A stretch of 64,000 nt of DNA. Origin: Paenibacillus gallinarum. GTDB lineage: Bacteria > Bacillota > Bacilli > Paenibacillales > Paenibacillaceae. Both the position numbers and the translations under genes were made by a program. The stretch covers positions 186,001 to 250,000 of the forward strand of contig NZ_JACSQL010000001.1 of NCBI RefSeq assembly GCF_014836635.1. Reading direction: 5' to 3'. Of this stretch, positions 18,550-27,719 are shown piece by piece. Numbering within the stretch: the stretch's first letter is position 1; each line of letters starts with the position of its first letter. The notes under the pieces are model-generated. The model was not told the DNA's origin. It worked only from the letters and a program-made list of their open reading frames with translations, and ran no database searches.

Positions 18550-19326
18550 ATGGGACAACGAACAAGTAAGGGACAGTCATGGGCATCTGAACATTACGAT
18601 GAGAAACTTTCTTTTGTATCCGAGATGGGCAGAGGAGTGATCGATTTACTTGAACCCGCAGAGGGGGAACGTATACTCGATCTTGGTTGTGGAACGGGGG
18701 ATCTAACACAGGAGATTGCTGCAAGCAAAGCGCTCGTAACGGGGATGGATCTCTCCCCTTCGATGCTGGAGAAAGCGCGGATTAAATATCCTAATCTGAA
18801 TTTTGTAGAAGGAAATGCGGAGCGTTTTACGGTACAAGAGCCTTTGGATGCGGTATTCTCCAACGCTGCCCTGCACTGGATGAAGAATGCGGAAGATGTA
18901 GTCCAGTGTATTCATGATGCACTGCGCCCTGGAGGCAGATTTGTGGCTGAGTTCGGAGGGAAACATAATGTAGGGACCGTGGTTCAGGCTATCAGTGAAG
19001 TGCTAATAGAGCAGGGGATCGATGCGGGAACACGGAGCCCTTGGTATTTTCCGAGTATCGGAGAGTACAGCGTTCTTCTTGAAAAACACGGCTTTCGGGT
19101 CACGTATGCACTGCATTTCGATAGACCTACCCCCATGCAAGACGGAGAGGCGGGACTCAGGCACTGGCTGAATGGATTTGCAAGTCCCTTCTTCACAGAT
19201 GCTTCACCTGAGTTCTTAAACAGAGCATATGATGAGATCGCTGAGCGAACAAAAGCGGCTCTATATCATGAGGGAACTTGGAACATCGATTACAAACGTC
19301 TTCGTATAAGAGCAATCAAATTATAA
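18550..19326 (+). CDS. Class I SAM-dependent methyltransferase, trans-aconitate-methyltransferase-like
   Basis: 258 residues. The SAM-binding motif ILDLGCGTGDLTQEI lies near 42-56, followed by GMDLSPSMLEKAR and the motif IV region DAVFSNAALHWM. The ALHWM and LRPGGRFVAEFGG patterns match the Tam/YafE-like group that methylates small acids, but the substrate cannot be assigned. A ribosome binding site GGGAGATGAGGTCAGG precedes the ATG. No operon partner. Confidence 0.8.
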   Translation: MGQRTSKGQSWASEHYDEKLSFVSEMGRGVIDLLEPAEGERILDLGCGTGDLTQEIAASKALVTGMDLSPSMLEKARIKYPNLNFVEGNAERFTVQEPLDAVFSNAALHWMKNAEDVVQCIHDALRPGGRFVAEFGGKHNVGTVVQAISEVLIEQGIDAGTRSPWYFPSIGEYSVLLEKHGFRVTYALHFDRPTPMQDGEAGLRHWLNGFASPFFTDASPEFLNRAYDEIAERTKAALYHEGTWNIDYKRLRIRAIKL

Positions 19327-19461
19327 AATAATCCAGGATGAATAATGACAAGCTACCTTTACACAGAGTTCCGTGACGAATCTTTGAATCATGCTTCAAG
19401 AAGCGGCGGAAAGTGTATAAAAGAGTAACGGGATATTGTCCCATAGAGAGGAGCTTAGACT

Positions 19462-19755
19462 ATGTATGATATTTTACCTGGAGAAAACGAATTCTATGTG
19501 GATCAAAATGGAGAAAAGGCAGCCAGCATTGGCTTTATCCCTCGCGGTAAGGATTCAGAAGGTTATGAAGTGATCGACGTAGATCACACCTCTGTATCTG
19601 ATGAGCTGCAAGGAAAGGGAGTTGGCGCAGCCTTGGTGAAGAGAATCGTAGAACATGCAAAAGAAAATAATCTGCGTATCGTACCTACTTGTCCTTTTAC
19701 AGAGAGTACGATCCGTAAACATCCTGAGTATCAAGATGTTCTAGCGAAACAATAG
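19462..19755 (+). CDS. Small GNAT-like acetyltransferase (YjdJ-type)
   Basis: 97 residues. The short GNAT fold with DHTSVSDELQGKGVGAALVKRIVEHA (acetyl-CoA loop Q-G-K-G-V-G) and IVPTCPFTESTIRKHPEYQDVL matches the N-acetyltransferase DUF4442/YjdJ-type minimal family. GAGGAG precedes the ATG. Substrate unknown. It ends in a strong terminator shared with the converging GNAT gene. Confidence 0.82.
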   Translation: MYDILPGENEFYVDQNGEKAASIGFIPRGKDSEGYEVIDVDHTSVSDELQGKGVGAALVKRIVEHAKENNLRIVPTCPFTESTIRKHPEYQDVLAKQ

Positions 19756-19778
19756 TCGCTAATTATAGATGGATATAA

Positions 19779-19852
19779 AAAAGACCTGGGTTGTTTTCCA
19801 CTGTAGGTAGCCGTGTAAGGTTACTTGCAGCGGGAAGATTCCAGGTCTTTTT
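19779..19852. terminator. Bidirectional terminator
   Basis: AAAAGACCTGG and CCAGGTCTTTTT arms with an inner imperfect stem, between two converging acetyltransferase genes. Confidence 0.85.
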
Positions 19853-19861
19853 GTTTGATTT

Positions 19862-20419
19862 TTATGCTTGAATCTTAGATTCCCATTCATCACGCAGCAT
19901 GCTCATCAGAATAAGATCATAGGCTTTACCTCCGCGTAGCACGGCAGCGCGCTTTCTGCCTTCCTCTATAAAACCTGCCTTTTTATATGCATGATATGCT
20001 ACTTCGTTATAAGAGATCACTTCAAGACCAACGCGGTTTAAGTTAAGTTCGTGGAAAGCGTAGCGCAAGATAATTTGCAGTGCATCGCTGCCATAACCTT
20101 TTCCCCGATCTTTCGCTTTACCGATGCCGATGGCAAGTTTCGCAGCCTGGTTATTCCACTCAATGCTGTGCAGGGCCACAAATCCGATCAGACGATCTTC
20201 ATCTATCGTACGCAGCATGAATTCTACGCCGTTCTCCATCTTTGCACTTTTTGGGCCCGATTCCGCTACGGTTTGCGGAACGGCATAATCGGTATCTAGG
20301 TTACGCATATAATCGTAATCTTCTGTATAAGCGGCTAAGGTCTGAGCATCTTGCTGGATCGCGGCTGCGAGGCGAACCTTGCTGCCATGAAACCAATTGG
20401 GATTAGTCGTTGTTTCCAA
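19862..20419 (-). CDS. GNAT acetyltransferase, RimJ/RimL-like
   Basis: About 185 residues. The GNAT pattern KLAIGIGKAKDRGKGYGSDALQIILRYAF holds the acetyl-CoA loop (R-G-K-G-Y-G), and NRVGLEVISYNEVAYHAYKKAGF is the C-terminal signature of the RimJ/RimL/SpeG-like group. There is no ATG at the N-terminus; TTG at 20419 with AAAGGAG twelve bases upstream is the best start, since an earlier TTG at 20446 lies upstream of that ribosome binding site. Substrate unknown; protein N-terminus or polyamine are both possible. Confidence 0.8.
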   Translation of the reverse strand: METTTNPNWFHGSKVRLAAAIQQDAQTLAAYTEDYDYMRNLDTDYAVPQTVAESGPKSAKMENGVEFMLRTIDEDRLIGFVALHSIEWNNQAAKLAIGIGKAKDRGKGYGSDALQIILRYAFHELNLNRVGLEVISYNEVAYHAYKKAGFIEEGRKRAAVLRGGKAYDLILMSMLRDEWESKIQA

Positions 20420-20581
20420 GGGGATGGTACACTCCTTTAATATCAAGTTCGTCTATGTCCATTATAGCGGGTATTCATATAAATATCTTCCATATAAAGC
20501 TTGTCAGTTTAAGTCTAAGCCGTTATCGTTATACTAGATTCATTAAAGTACCGTTGATTAAGAAATGAATGGAGATATAAA

Positions 20582-20908
20582 ATGACAAGTATGAACACAA
20601 ATCAGGCAGCAAGTTTACTTGAGAAATGGATTGTTTTTCTCGATATGGATAATCCAAAAGCATGGGACAAGGACGAATACAGCTACATCAAAGATAGTTG
20701 TAAAATGATCCGATCTTCCGTAAGTTGCCTGCGAGGTAAAAGTCAGGGGAAAGGACCTTCCCGCAAGGAACTGTCTGATCTGCTGGAAGAGTTTATTGAA
20801 GAGATTGCGCTGGATGACCCGAATGAGTGGGAAAAGGAAAATAAGGATTTTGTGAGTGAAGTGCTGGTAGCAGCACGATTTACGGTGAAGTTTCTACGCC
20901 AGAAATAG
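20582..20908 (+). CDS. Unknown protein made of two copies of one helical unit
   Basis: 108 residues, not recognised. It shows an internal duplication: LLEKWIVFLDMDNPKAW (about 12-28) followed by helical sequence to SCLR aligns with LLEEFIEEIALDDPNEW (about 67-83) followed by helical sequence to KFLR. Each unit has an acidic D-N/D-P-x-x-W turn between two amphipathic helices. No signal or membrane segment. A GGAGAT site lies just before the ATG. It stands alone with its own terminator. Confidence 0.65.
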   Translation: MTSMNTNQAASLLEKWIVFLDMDNPKAWDKDEYSYIKDSCKMIRSSVSCLRGKSQGKGPSRKELSDLLEEFIEEIALDDPNEWEKENKDFVSEVLVAARFTVKFLRQK

Positions 20909-20922
20909 CGGAAAACGTAAAG

Positions 20923-20959
20923 AAAGGGATCGCGTTTATATAAACGTAATCCCTTTTTT
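20923..20959. terminator. Bidirectional terminator
   Basis: AAAGGGAT and ATCCCTTT arms with an inner CGTTTATATAAACG palindrome, between the duplicated-unit gene and the converging speD. Confidence 0.85.
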
Positions 20960-20982
20960 GATGATTAATGATGATCGATAAG

Positions 20983-21852
20983 TTAGTTTGATTCCGGAGC
21001 CCGCTGATATACAAAATCCTCTTCCGCTTCTTCGTCAATGGATCCTGCATCCATATTCATTCCGTAATAGATCTCATCCATCTCAAGTTTGAGCTGCTCC
21101 GAGATGTCCTTCTGTTCTTCTTCACTAAGTGTATCTTTTGTACTTCCAAACAGATAGTTATTCAGGTCAAATTCTTTCAATCTGCACTTGGTATGGAAAA
21201 TATGATGCTGATATACATTGATATCAATCATATCAAATTGCTGCTGTACACTCTCAGGAATATAGTTCTGAATGGAACTGATATCATGGTCAATAAATAA
21301 CTTCTTACCGTTAATATCCCGCGTAAAGCCGCGGACCCGGTAATCGATCGTCATAATATCCGTATCAAAAGAATGGATTAAATAGTTCAGTGCCTTCAGC
21401 GGTGATATCTCCCCGCAAGTAGATACGTCAATATCGGCCCGGAACGTACTGATCCCCTCATGAGGATGGAATTCCGGATACGTATGCACGGTGATATGGC
21501 TTTTATCCAAATGCATGACCACATGATCAGGAAGCGGCCCCGGTGACTCCTCAAAAGATTCCTCTCCTGCACCATCCACAGGTCCTTCCGATACCAGCAG
21601 TGTTACGCTGGCTCCTTGGGGAATATAGTCCTGCTTGGCCACATTCAGCACATGGGCTCCAATAATATGAGCAACATTCGTTAAAATTTGAGTTAAACGA
21701 TCCGCATTATATTGTTCATCAATATATTCAAGATAGGCTTCGCGTTCCTCTTTCGTTTTGGTATAACACACATCATACATATTAAAGCTGAGCGATTTCG
21801 TCAAGTTGTTGAAACCGTGCAGCTCGATTCTTTGTTCTGGAGTGAGTGTCAT
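20983..21852 (-). CDS. speD: S-adenosylmethionine decarboxylase, enterobacterial-type long form
   Basis: 289 residues. It makes decarboxylated SAM for spermidine synthesis after self-cleavage to a pyruvoyl enzyme. The cleavage motif [13 protein letters not shown] has K117, S118 (future pyruvoyl) and H119. [17 protein letters not shown] and [16 protein letters not shown] closely match E. coli SpeD; this is not the 120-residue B. subtilis type. The C-terminal tail of about 20 acidic residues is extra. No spermidine synthase gene is adjacent, so spermidine synthesis would rely on a distant speE. Confidence 0.92.
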   Translation of the reverse strand: MTLTPEQRIELHGFNNLTKSLSFNMYDVCYTKTKEEREAYLEYIDEQYNADRLTQILTNVAHIIGAHVLNVAKQDYIPQGASVTLLVSEGPVDGAGEESFEESPGPLPDHVVMHLDKSHITVHTYPEFHPHEGISTFRADIDVSTCGEISPLKALNYLIHSFDTDIMTIDYRVRGFTRDINGKKLFIDHDISSIQNYIPESVQQQFDMIDINVYQHHIFHTKCRLKEFDLNNYLFGSTKDTLSEEEQKDISEQLKLEMDEIYYGMNMDAGSIDEEAEEDFVYQRAPESN

Positions 21853-22060
21853 AATGATGCCTCCTGTCCCTAGGGTGACTTGGTATCTGTATGTACCTTT
21901 ATGTATTTACCCACATCGGAGTGACCTTAAAGCGTTTTGTTACGATTTAATATGAAGTTATCCAAATTGGGTTTATATGGTAAAGTGTATTGAAAGTAAA
22001 GTGAATTGAAAGAAGTCCGGCGGAGAATAAGAAGATCTATTAAGAGAGGCGGAAGTATCG

Positions 22061-22849
22061 ATGGAATATCGTGGTTCGCAGTTTTATGATCGTAAGGAAC
22101 AGTTTGCAAATTATACAGCCCGGAGAGGCATGCCGGAGAATGCGAACGATACGCTGGAGGAACCGATCATTTGGGAGATGGTGGGCGAAGTGAAAGGCTT
22201 CTCGGTACTAGATATTGGATGCGGTGATGCACAGTTTGGACGGAAGCTGCTAGATGCTGGAGCTGCGAAATATACCGGAATTGAAGGATCACAGAATATG
22301 TATGGTCTTGCTGTTCAATCATTACAAGAGGTAGCAGATCGGGGGAATGCGATATTCACCACGATTGAGGACTGGGTTGCAGCAGAAAACAGGGCAGAAG
22401 TGGAAGCAGCTATAGCCGAAAAAGATACAGGTACCTATGATCTTGTCATATCCCGCCTAGTTCTTCATTATCTTGAGGATCTAGCCCCTCTGTTCACCAA
22501 GATCTATGAGATTCTTAAGCCGGGAGGAAGATTTATTTTTTCCATCGAGCACCCGGTTATCACCTCTACACTTCAACCTTCAGGCATTCGCACAAACTGG
22601 GTCGTGGATCAATATTTTGTGCCTGGTTATCGTACGCAGGAATGGATGGGCGGACCCGTAATGAAATATCATCGTACGGTAGAAGATTATTTTCAGACGG
22701 CATGCAGGGCAGGATTTAAGGTATCTAATCTGCGAGAGTCTAAGCCGGTACGGGAACGATTTATCCATGAAGAGACCTATGAGCGTAGACTTCGGATTCC
22801 TTTATTTTTATTCATGGAGCTTACGAAAAATTCGTCCGAATCGAGGTAA
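22061..22849 (+). CDS. Class I SAM-dependent methyltransferase
   Basis: 262 residues. SAM motif SVLDIGCGDAQFGRKLLDAGA near 49, then YTGIEGSQNMYGLA, and the DLVISRLVLHYLEDL region, followed by LKPGGRFIFSIEHPV. The pattern SIEHPV occurs in UbiE/SmtA-like methyltransferases acting on small molecules. AGAGGCGG precedes the ATG. It is followed after three bases by a lipoprotein gene, probably co-transcribed. Substrate unknown. Confidence 0.8.
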   Translation: MEYRGSQFYDRKEQFANYTARRGMPENANDTLEEPIIWEMVGEVKGFSVLDIGCGDAQFGRKLLDAGAAKYTGIEGSQNMYGLAVQSLQEVADRGNAIFTTIEDWVAAENRAEVEAAIAEKDTGTYDLVISRLVLHYLEDLAPLFTKIYEILKPGGRFIFSIEHPVITSTLQPSGIRTNWVVDQYFVPGYRTQEWMGGPVMKYHRTVEDYFQTACRAGFKVSNLRESKPVRERFIHEETYERRLRIPLFLFMELTKNSSESR

Positions 22850-22852
22850 GGC

Positions 22853-23632
22853 ATGCGATATACAAAGACTATGGTAAAAAGGCGGCCTAGCCATCACTGG
22901 ATGTTATTGCTTCTGCTGTCTATGAGTTTGCTTCTAAGTGGTTGTGAGGAACCAATCCCTGGGCTAACGAAGTCGAAAATACATAGAGACACCATCATTC
23001 ATAGTACGAGATTCCATCACTATGAGCTGGGTGATACAGAACATGCGATATTCTATAAACCTGTCAGTCCAGATTTCCTGCTGGAGAAGTATGCGATATT
23101 GCGCCCGGGGCGCCAAATTCAGTTCAGCAGCAAGGACATGCCTTTTAAGGTGGAGAAAGAAGAAGCATTTCTAGTACAGTACGGCAGTAAAGAATCCCCT
23201 AGTTATCAGGTTCAACTGAATTATTATGGAAAAGCAGATGACTATGGCCGTTACGGAGATTTGTTTTATAAGATTAACATGATGGAAGTAAAGGAAGATC
23301 CTTTTCAATCGTTTACTCCTTACAAGGATGGAGATCGGGATTATTTGCTGAACCGGGTGGATGTGAGTACAGACGAAGAAGGAACGATGTTTTACCACTT
23401 CATTCAGACGACAGACAGCTCGTATGCATACAGTTCTTATGTAGAGAATGAGATGGGTGAAGTTATTGAAATGACAACGGCGGCGGATGAAATTATGTTT
23501 TACAAAAATGGATTTATGGTCGAGATCGGCTATCACACTCCTTCAAGATATAACGATCCGGAAAGGGTCCCAGATGAAACGGTAATTGCCGAGATGCTTG
23601 CAACAGCTCAGAAGCTTGCGAAGCAGCTTTGA
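22853..23632 (+). CDS. Unknown lipoprotein
   Basis: 259 residues. After a basic N-terminus (VKRRPSHHW) comes a long hydrophobic stretch ending in LLLSGC, a lipobox with the lipidated Cys near residue 33, so it is exported and membrane-anchored. The mature part is rich in charged and aromatic residues without a motif I know. It follows the methyltransferase gene at three bases with a GAGGTAAGG site inside the upstream gene end. Not recognised beyond this. Confidence 0.6.
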   Translation: MRYTKTMVKRRPSHHWMLLLLLSMSLLLSGCEEPIPGLTKSKIHRDTIIHSTRFHHYELGDTEHAIFYKPVSPDFLLEKYAILRPGRQIQFSSKDMPFKVEKEEAFLVQYGSKESPSYQVQLNYYGKADDYGRYGDLFYKINMMEVKEDPFQSFTPYKDGDRDYLLNRVDVSTDEEGTMFYHFIQTTDSSYAYSSYVENEMGEVIEMTTAADEIMFYKNGFMVEIGYHTPSRYNDPERVPDETVIAEMLATAQKLAKQL

Positions 23633-23722
23633 TAAGAAAAGAAAGATACCAAATCAGAAATAAGAATAGGATACAACAAGTTTGATAGGCTTCATATACA
23701 GATGAAGTTCCTTAGAAAAAAT

Positions 23723-23766
23723 AAAAAGCTCGGGATTTCGCATGAAGCGAAAAGCCCAAGCTTTTT
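23723..23766. terminator. Bidirectional terminator
   Basis: AAAAAGCT...GGG and CCC...AGCTTTTT arms with inner TTTCGC/GCGAAA stem, between the lipoprotein gene and the converging pseudouridine synthase gene. Confidence 0.85.
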
Positions 23767-23771
23767 AACGT

Positions 23772-24803
23772 TTATTTTGGTTGATCCTTCTGGAAAGGTC
23801 TGAAGAACCCTTTTGGTACAGGACTCTCAAAACGCATCAGTTCGCCTGTTCCCGGATGAGTGAAAGCGAGCACTTTAGCATGCAATCCAAGTCTGCCGAT
23901 GCCGCGGCTGCGCGCACCATATTTCTTATCTCCGGCCACCGGATGTCCTAATTCCTCCATATGAACGCGAATCTGATTCTTGCGTCCGGTTTCGAGCTGA
24001 ACTTCCAGTAAGGAATATTCACTTTCCGCTTCCAGCGTTTTGAAATGGGTGATGGCTTTTTGGCCGTTATTAGGGTAAGGCGAAGAGTACATTTTGAGCG
24101 TTTTACTCTCTTTTAAGTAGGATGTGATGGTACCTTGGCTTTGTTTTACTTTTCCTTCAACAAGGGCAATGTAAGTACGTTCTTCTACGGTATCACGCCA
24201 AGTATCTTGGAGTGCCTTCTGAATCTCTTCACGCTTCGCAAACAGCATTACGCCTGATGTATCTCGGTCTAGACGATGAACGATAAAAATACGATTGCTT
24301 GGATGTTCTACACGTACATGCGTCATTAACTGACGATAAGCCGTTACTTCTTGCTCCTTATCGGAGGCAACGGACAATAGTCCGGAATCTTTATGAACGA
24401 CAATAATGTCGTTATCTTCATACAGAATACTCAGTCCCAGAAGGGGAGGAGCTTCTTCTTTTTTCTCGCTGATAATGGAAATGGTCATTCCAGGTTTAAG
24501 GGCGTAATTATATGCTGTTACCACTTTGCCGTTAACGAGAATCTGTCCTCTCGCCAGCATGGATTTGATCGCATTACGGCTTTTAGAGAGATGAGTAAGC
24601 AAGTAAGCAAGCAGCTCACTGCTTTCTTCTACAACATAAGCTTTAGGTGAATCTACGGAAGATCCCGTTTTTTTGCTATTTGGACGAGGAGCAGAGTAGG
24701 TGCTCCCTTTCGATTTTTTATGTGATTTCGCATGACTTGGCGCTTGGGGACGAGTACTGTAACCATCCTCTGTGCTAAGATGCGGGGCTTGTTTTTTTCG
24801 CAT
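23772..24803 (-). CDS. RluA-family pseudouridine synthase with S4 domain
   Basis: 343 residues. Residues 1-55 are a basic, low-complexity tail (RPQAPSHAKSHKKSKGST). An S4 RNA-binding domain follows (LLTHLSKSRNAIKSMLARGQILVNG), then the catalytic domain with HRLDRDTSGVMLFAK, whose second Asp is the nucleophile. GRKNQIRVHMEELGHPVAGDKKYG is the conserved C-terminal RluA motif. It modifies uridines in rRNA (or possibly tRNA); which ones cannot be told. The charged N-terminal extension is unusual in length. Confidence 0.88.
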   Translation of the reverse strand: MRKKQAPHLSTEDGYSTRPQAPSHAKSHKKSKGSTYSAPRPNSKKTGSSVDSPKAYVVEESSELLAYLLTHLSKSRNAIKSMLARGQILVNGKVVTAYNYALKPGMTISIISEKKEEAPPLLGLSILYEDNDIIVVHKDSGLLSVASDKEQEVTAYRQLMTHVRVEHPSNRIFIVHRLDRDTSGVMLFAKREEIQKALQDTWRDTVEERTYIALVEGKVKQSQGTITSYLKESKTLKMYSSPYPNNGQKAITHFKTLEAESEYSLLEVQLETGRKNQIRVHMEELGHPVAGDKKYGARSRGIGRLGLHAKVLAFTHPGTGELMRFESPVPKGFFRPFQKDQPK

Positions 24804-24989
24804 GCCTTATGGCCTCCTGATTGGGTAAAAAGATTGTCCGGTTTAATTCCGATTGTCTTGGTTAATATACCACGTAGAGGGCAGAAATGCACGAACAGAG
24901 CCCGTTAGCAATTCGCATTCGTTAGATCTTCCATGGTAAGCTACTTGTATATAGAATAGAAAAACATCTATAGAGGGAGAATACACAAC

Positions 24990-25829
24990 ATGAAGACGAA
25001 AAAAATGTGGTTTAAATGGATGGCAGGAATGACTTTAGTCAGCGTATTACTCGCAGGATGCAGTACAACAACGGTAGACAATAACGGAGAAGGTTTGAAA
25101 GACCAAGACGAACCTCAAGTAATAAAAGTCGGGGTACCTGCCGGTTCCACTAAGGAAATGGTGGAGAAGACGATGAAAGATCTCGTTGAAAAACAAGGTT
25201 CCAAATTGGAAGTGGTAGAGATCAGTGACCCGGATGAATCCTTAACGGAACTTACAAATGGTTCGATTGATGCTTTTCTAAATACATTTACCAATAACAG
25301 TGAGAATGCAGTAACGTCCATTATTACCGTGCCGACAGAGCCGCTTGCGCTTTATTCCAAGTCGGTTACTGACGAGGATGCTATTGTGAAGAACAGTACG
25401 ATCTTCCTTCCAGAAGAACCGATTCTGCTGACTCGCGCTCTATTGATGCTTGAAGATGAAGGTGTGATTGGTATTCGTACTGGAGCTTCTTACACGGACA
25501 TGTCGATTGATACTGCGGTAACGGATAATCCGAAGAATGTTACGCTAAAAACCATGCCAGTAGATGAATTGGGACAAGCGGTATCGGATGAGACTACAGA
25601 ACTCGTTGTGATGCCTGTTATGATGGCAACAGAAGCCGGATTTACGGATAAAGAAGAGCTGGATACAGAGGATATTCCTGAGAATCTGAGCAACCGACTC
25701 GTTGTACGTGCAGCAGATCAGAATGCTACCTTTGCCCGTACGTTAAAAGAAGTCGTTCAATCTGCAGAATACAAGAAGCTGCTTGATCAGAACTTCCCGG
25801 AATTTGAAGATCCAGAATGGATGGATTAA
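24990..25829 (+). CDS. NlpA/MetQ-family lipoprotein, orphan
   Basis: 279 residues with lipobox LLAGC (C24). The NlpA-family pattern VIKVGVPAGSTKEM at the start of the mature part, NGSIDAFLNTFTNN in the position of the usual 'ADALFQH' segment, and the late NRLVVRAADQN indicate a methionine-type ABC substrate-binding protein. However, the ligand-site sequences depart from MetQ, and no ATPase or permease gene is next to it. It may serve a distant transporter or another sensing role. GAGGGAG precedes the ATG. Confidence 0.75.
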   Translation: MKTKKMWFKWMAGMTLVSVLLAGCSTTTVDNNGEGLKDQDEPQVIKVGVPAGSTKEMVEKTMKDLVEKQGSKLEVVEISDPDESLTELTNGSIDAFLNTFTNNSENAVTSIITVPTEPLALYSKSVTDEDAIVKNSTIFLPEEPILLTRALLMLEDEGVIGIRTGASYTDMSIDTAVTDNPKNVTLKTMPVDELGQAVSDETTELVVMPVMMATEAGFTDKEELDTEDIPENLSNRLVVRAADQNATFARTLKEVVQSAEYKKLLDQNFPEFEDPEWMD

Positions 25830-25889
25830 ACGAGAATTTGAATGAATCTATAATCAATCTGGATAAATCTCTTATCCAATAAAATAAAA

Positions 25890-25934
25890 AGGTACTCCCT
25901 TATCGTTCGTATATGAACGCAAAAAGAAGTACCC
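25890..25934. terminator. Imperfect hairpin upstream of the main terminator
   Basis: GGTACT and AGTACC arms enclosing CGTTC/GAACG. It precedes the stronger hairpin at 25935 and may act with it. Confidence 0.45.
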
Positions 25935-25982
25935 AGACTGCAGGAAAACTAGCTTAAACTAGGCTACCTGCAGTCTTTTTTT
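25935..25982. terminator. Bidirectional terminator
   Basis: AGACTGCAGG and CCTGCAGTCT arms with an inner CTAG-type stem, followed by seven or more T residues. It lies between the NlpA-like gene and the converging alkaline phosphatase gene. Confidence 0.88.
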
Positions 25983-26008
25983 ATTTTATTACATTTCATT
26001 TCTTCCTA

Positions 26009-27379
26009 TTACTTATGCTTACTCAAGATATCGAAAATAATGCGCGCGTTGTCTGTGTTATCGATCAGTCCTGCAAATCGATCTTTGCCTGGTCCATATG
26101 CGTACACAGGAACATCATCTCCTGTATGACCGCCCGTTGTCCAGCCGGTAAAAGAACGGTTATCAAAGATTGCTTCAATGGCATTATCAATATCGGTTAC
26201 CTTTTTCTCTTTCGCTGCGTCTTGTACAGACTTGATCTCTTCTGCAGTCAGTTCAAGATCAATGTATTTCTTAAGTGTATCTTCCACAGAACTTCCTGCC
26301 GCGATCTCTGCTGCCATAAAGTCAGGCGTGCGTTTGGCTGCTTTGATCGGGGCTGCGAGGAAATTGTATTCGCCGTCTTTTCCAAGAGTAAGTCCACCAG
26401 TAGAGTGATCTGCTGTAGCTACGACAAGCGTTTCTCCATCTTCTTTTGCAAAATCAATGGCGGCCCTAAAAGCCTTCGCGAAGTCTTCCATCTCACTCAT
26501 CGAACCAACGATATCATTATCATGACCCGCCCAGTCAATCTGGCTGCCCTCGATCATGAGGAAAAATCCATTCTCGTTCGTACTCAGGCGATCAATGGCC
26601 GTATCTGTCATCTCTGCTAGAGAAGGAGTCGCACTGGTACGGTCGATTGTTTTATCAAGTCCGCCATCTGCGAACAAACCAAGAATTTGGTTGTTGTTAT
26701 CTTTCAGCAAAGCATTACGATCAGTAACATAGCTGAATCCCGCACTTTGGAATTCTTTCGTCAAATCACGATCTTCTCTCACGAAATTTGATTTCCCGCC
26801 GCCAAGCAAGACATCCACTTTATGTTTTCCATTCACGAGCCCATCGAAGTAGTCATCTGCGATCGCATCCATGTTTTTACGGCTGATATCATGTGCACCG
26901 AAGGCAGCAGGAGTTGCATGTGTAATCTCGGAAGTAGCGACAAGTCCTGTTGCTTTTCCGTTTTCTTTGGCCTGCTCGAGCACGGTTTTTACTTCGGTAT
27001 GGTCGTTATCTACCGCAATGGCTGCGTTATACGTTTTGACTCCAGCTGACATCGCCGTTGCCGCGGATGCAGAGTCCGTTACATTCTGGTGCTCATCTTC
27101 AGGATACGTCATTTGTGCGCCAATGAGGTATGGATCGAACTCGGTTTTCTCCATGAGGGGAGTAGAAGGGTTATCTTTCATATAGCGGTAGGCTGTCGTG
27201 TAAGGAGTCCCCATCCCGTCACCAATCAGAAAAATAATGTTCTTGATTTTCTTCGTTTCTACACTGATCGCATTCACCGTGTCTACAGCATGTGCTTGTC
27301 CTGCAGAAAGAATCGTCGAAGCCGCAAGCGTGATCCCGAGAATAGCGGGCACCATTTTTTTCGTTTTCTTATGTAGCAT
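26009..27379 (-). CDS. phoA: Secreted alkaline phosphatase
   Basis: 456 residues. Signal peptide to about residue 31 (AGQAHA). The catalytic serine is S103 in TDSASAATAMSAG; metal ligands include D54 in LIGDGMG, ATSEITHATPAAFGAH, and GSQIDWAGHDND and TADHSTGGL regions, with the final H in TGGHTGDDVP. It releases phosphate from organic esters outside the membrane. Family members are usually controlled by PhoP; I could not make out a clear Pho box upstream. GGAGGAAG lies before the ATG. Confidence 0.93.
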   Translation of the reverse strand: MLHKKTKKMVPAILGITLAASTILSAGQAHAVDTVNAISVETKKIKNIIFLIGDGMGTPYTTAYRYMKDNPSTPLMEKTEFDPYLIGAQMTYPEDEHQNVTDSASAATAMSAGVKTYNAAIAVDNDHTEVKTVLEQAKENGKATGLVATSEITHATPAAFGAHDISRKNMDAIADDYFDGLVNGKHKVDVLLGGGKSNFVREDRDLTKEFQSAGFSYVTDRNALLKDNNNQILGLFADGGLDKTIDRTSATPSLAEMTDTAIDRLSTNENGFFLMIEGSQIDWAGHDNDIVGSMSEMEDFAKAFRAAIDFAKEDGETLVVATADHSTGGLTLGKDGEYNFLAAPIKAAKRTPDFMAAEIAAGSSVEDTLKKYIDLELTAEEIKSVQDAAKEKKVTDIDNAIEAIFDNRSFTGWTTGGHTGDDVPVYAYGPGKDRFAGLIDNTDNARIIFDILSKHK

Positions 27380-27719
27380 TGTTATACTTCCTCCTCTTCA
27401 TCGCTTAGGAAAAGATTGTAATTGTGTATTGATTAATTGAAGAATAACACTGGAATGTAAAAATAAAACTTCATCTTGGTCAGCGGAATATTAATATTTG
27501 TATTTTTGTAAAACGGTGATGAAATCTTAGAAACTTCCAGGATCTGTGCTTGTACAGTGCTTTATCTTGTTAAATCTGCTGTTTATTCTCTATTCAATAC
27601 CTTGATGTCTGTATGTGTTATTCGGTACACTTAATAGAATGAACGGAAGAAAGCACGAATGGATAAGATGAAGTTTTCTTTTCCTGAAAATACAGGAGAA
27701 GGTGAGGAGTTTTTGAAAG

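Noticed and set aside
27380..27560. Pho box upstream of alkaline phosphatase.
   Set aside because: TT(A/T)ACA-like hexamers occur but not with convincing 11-bp periodicity.
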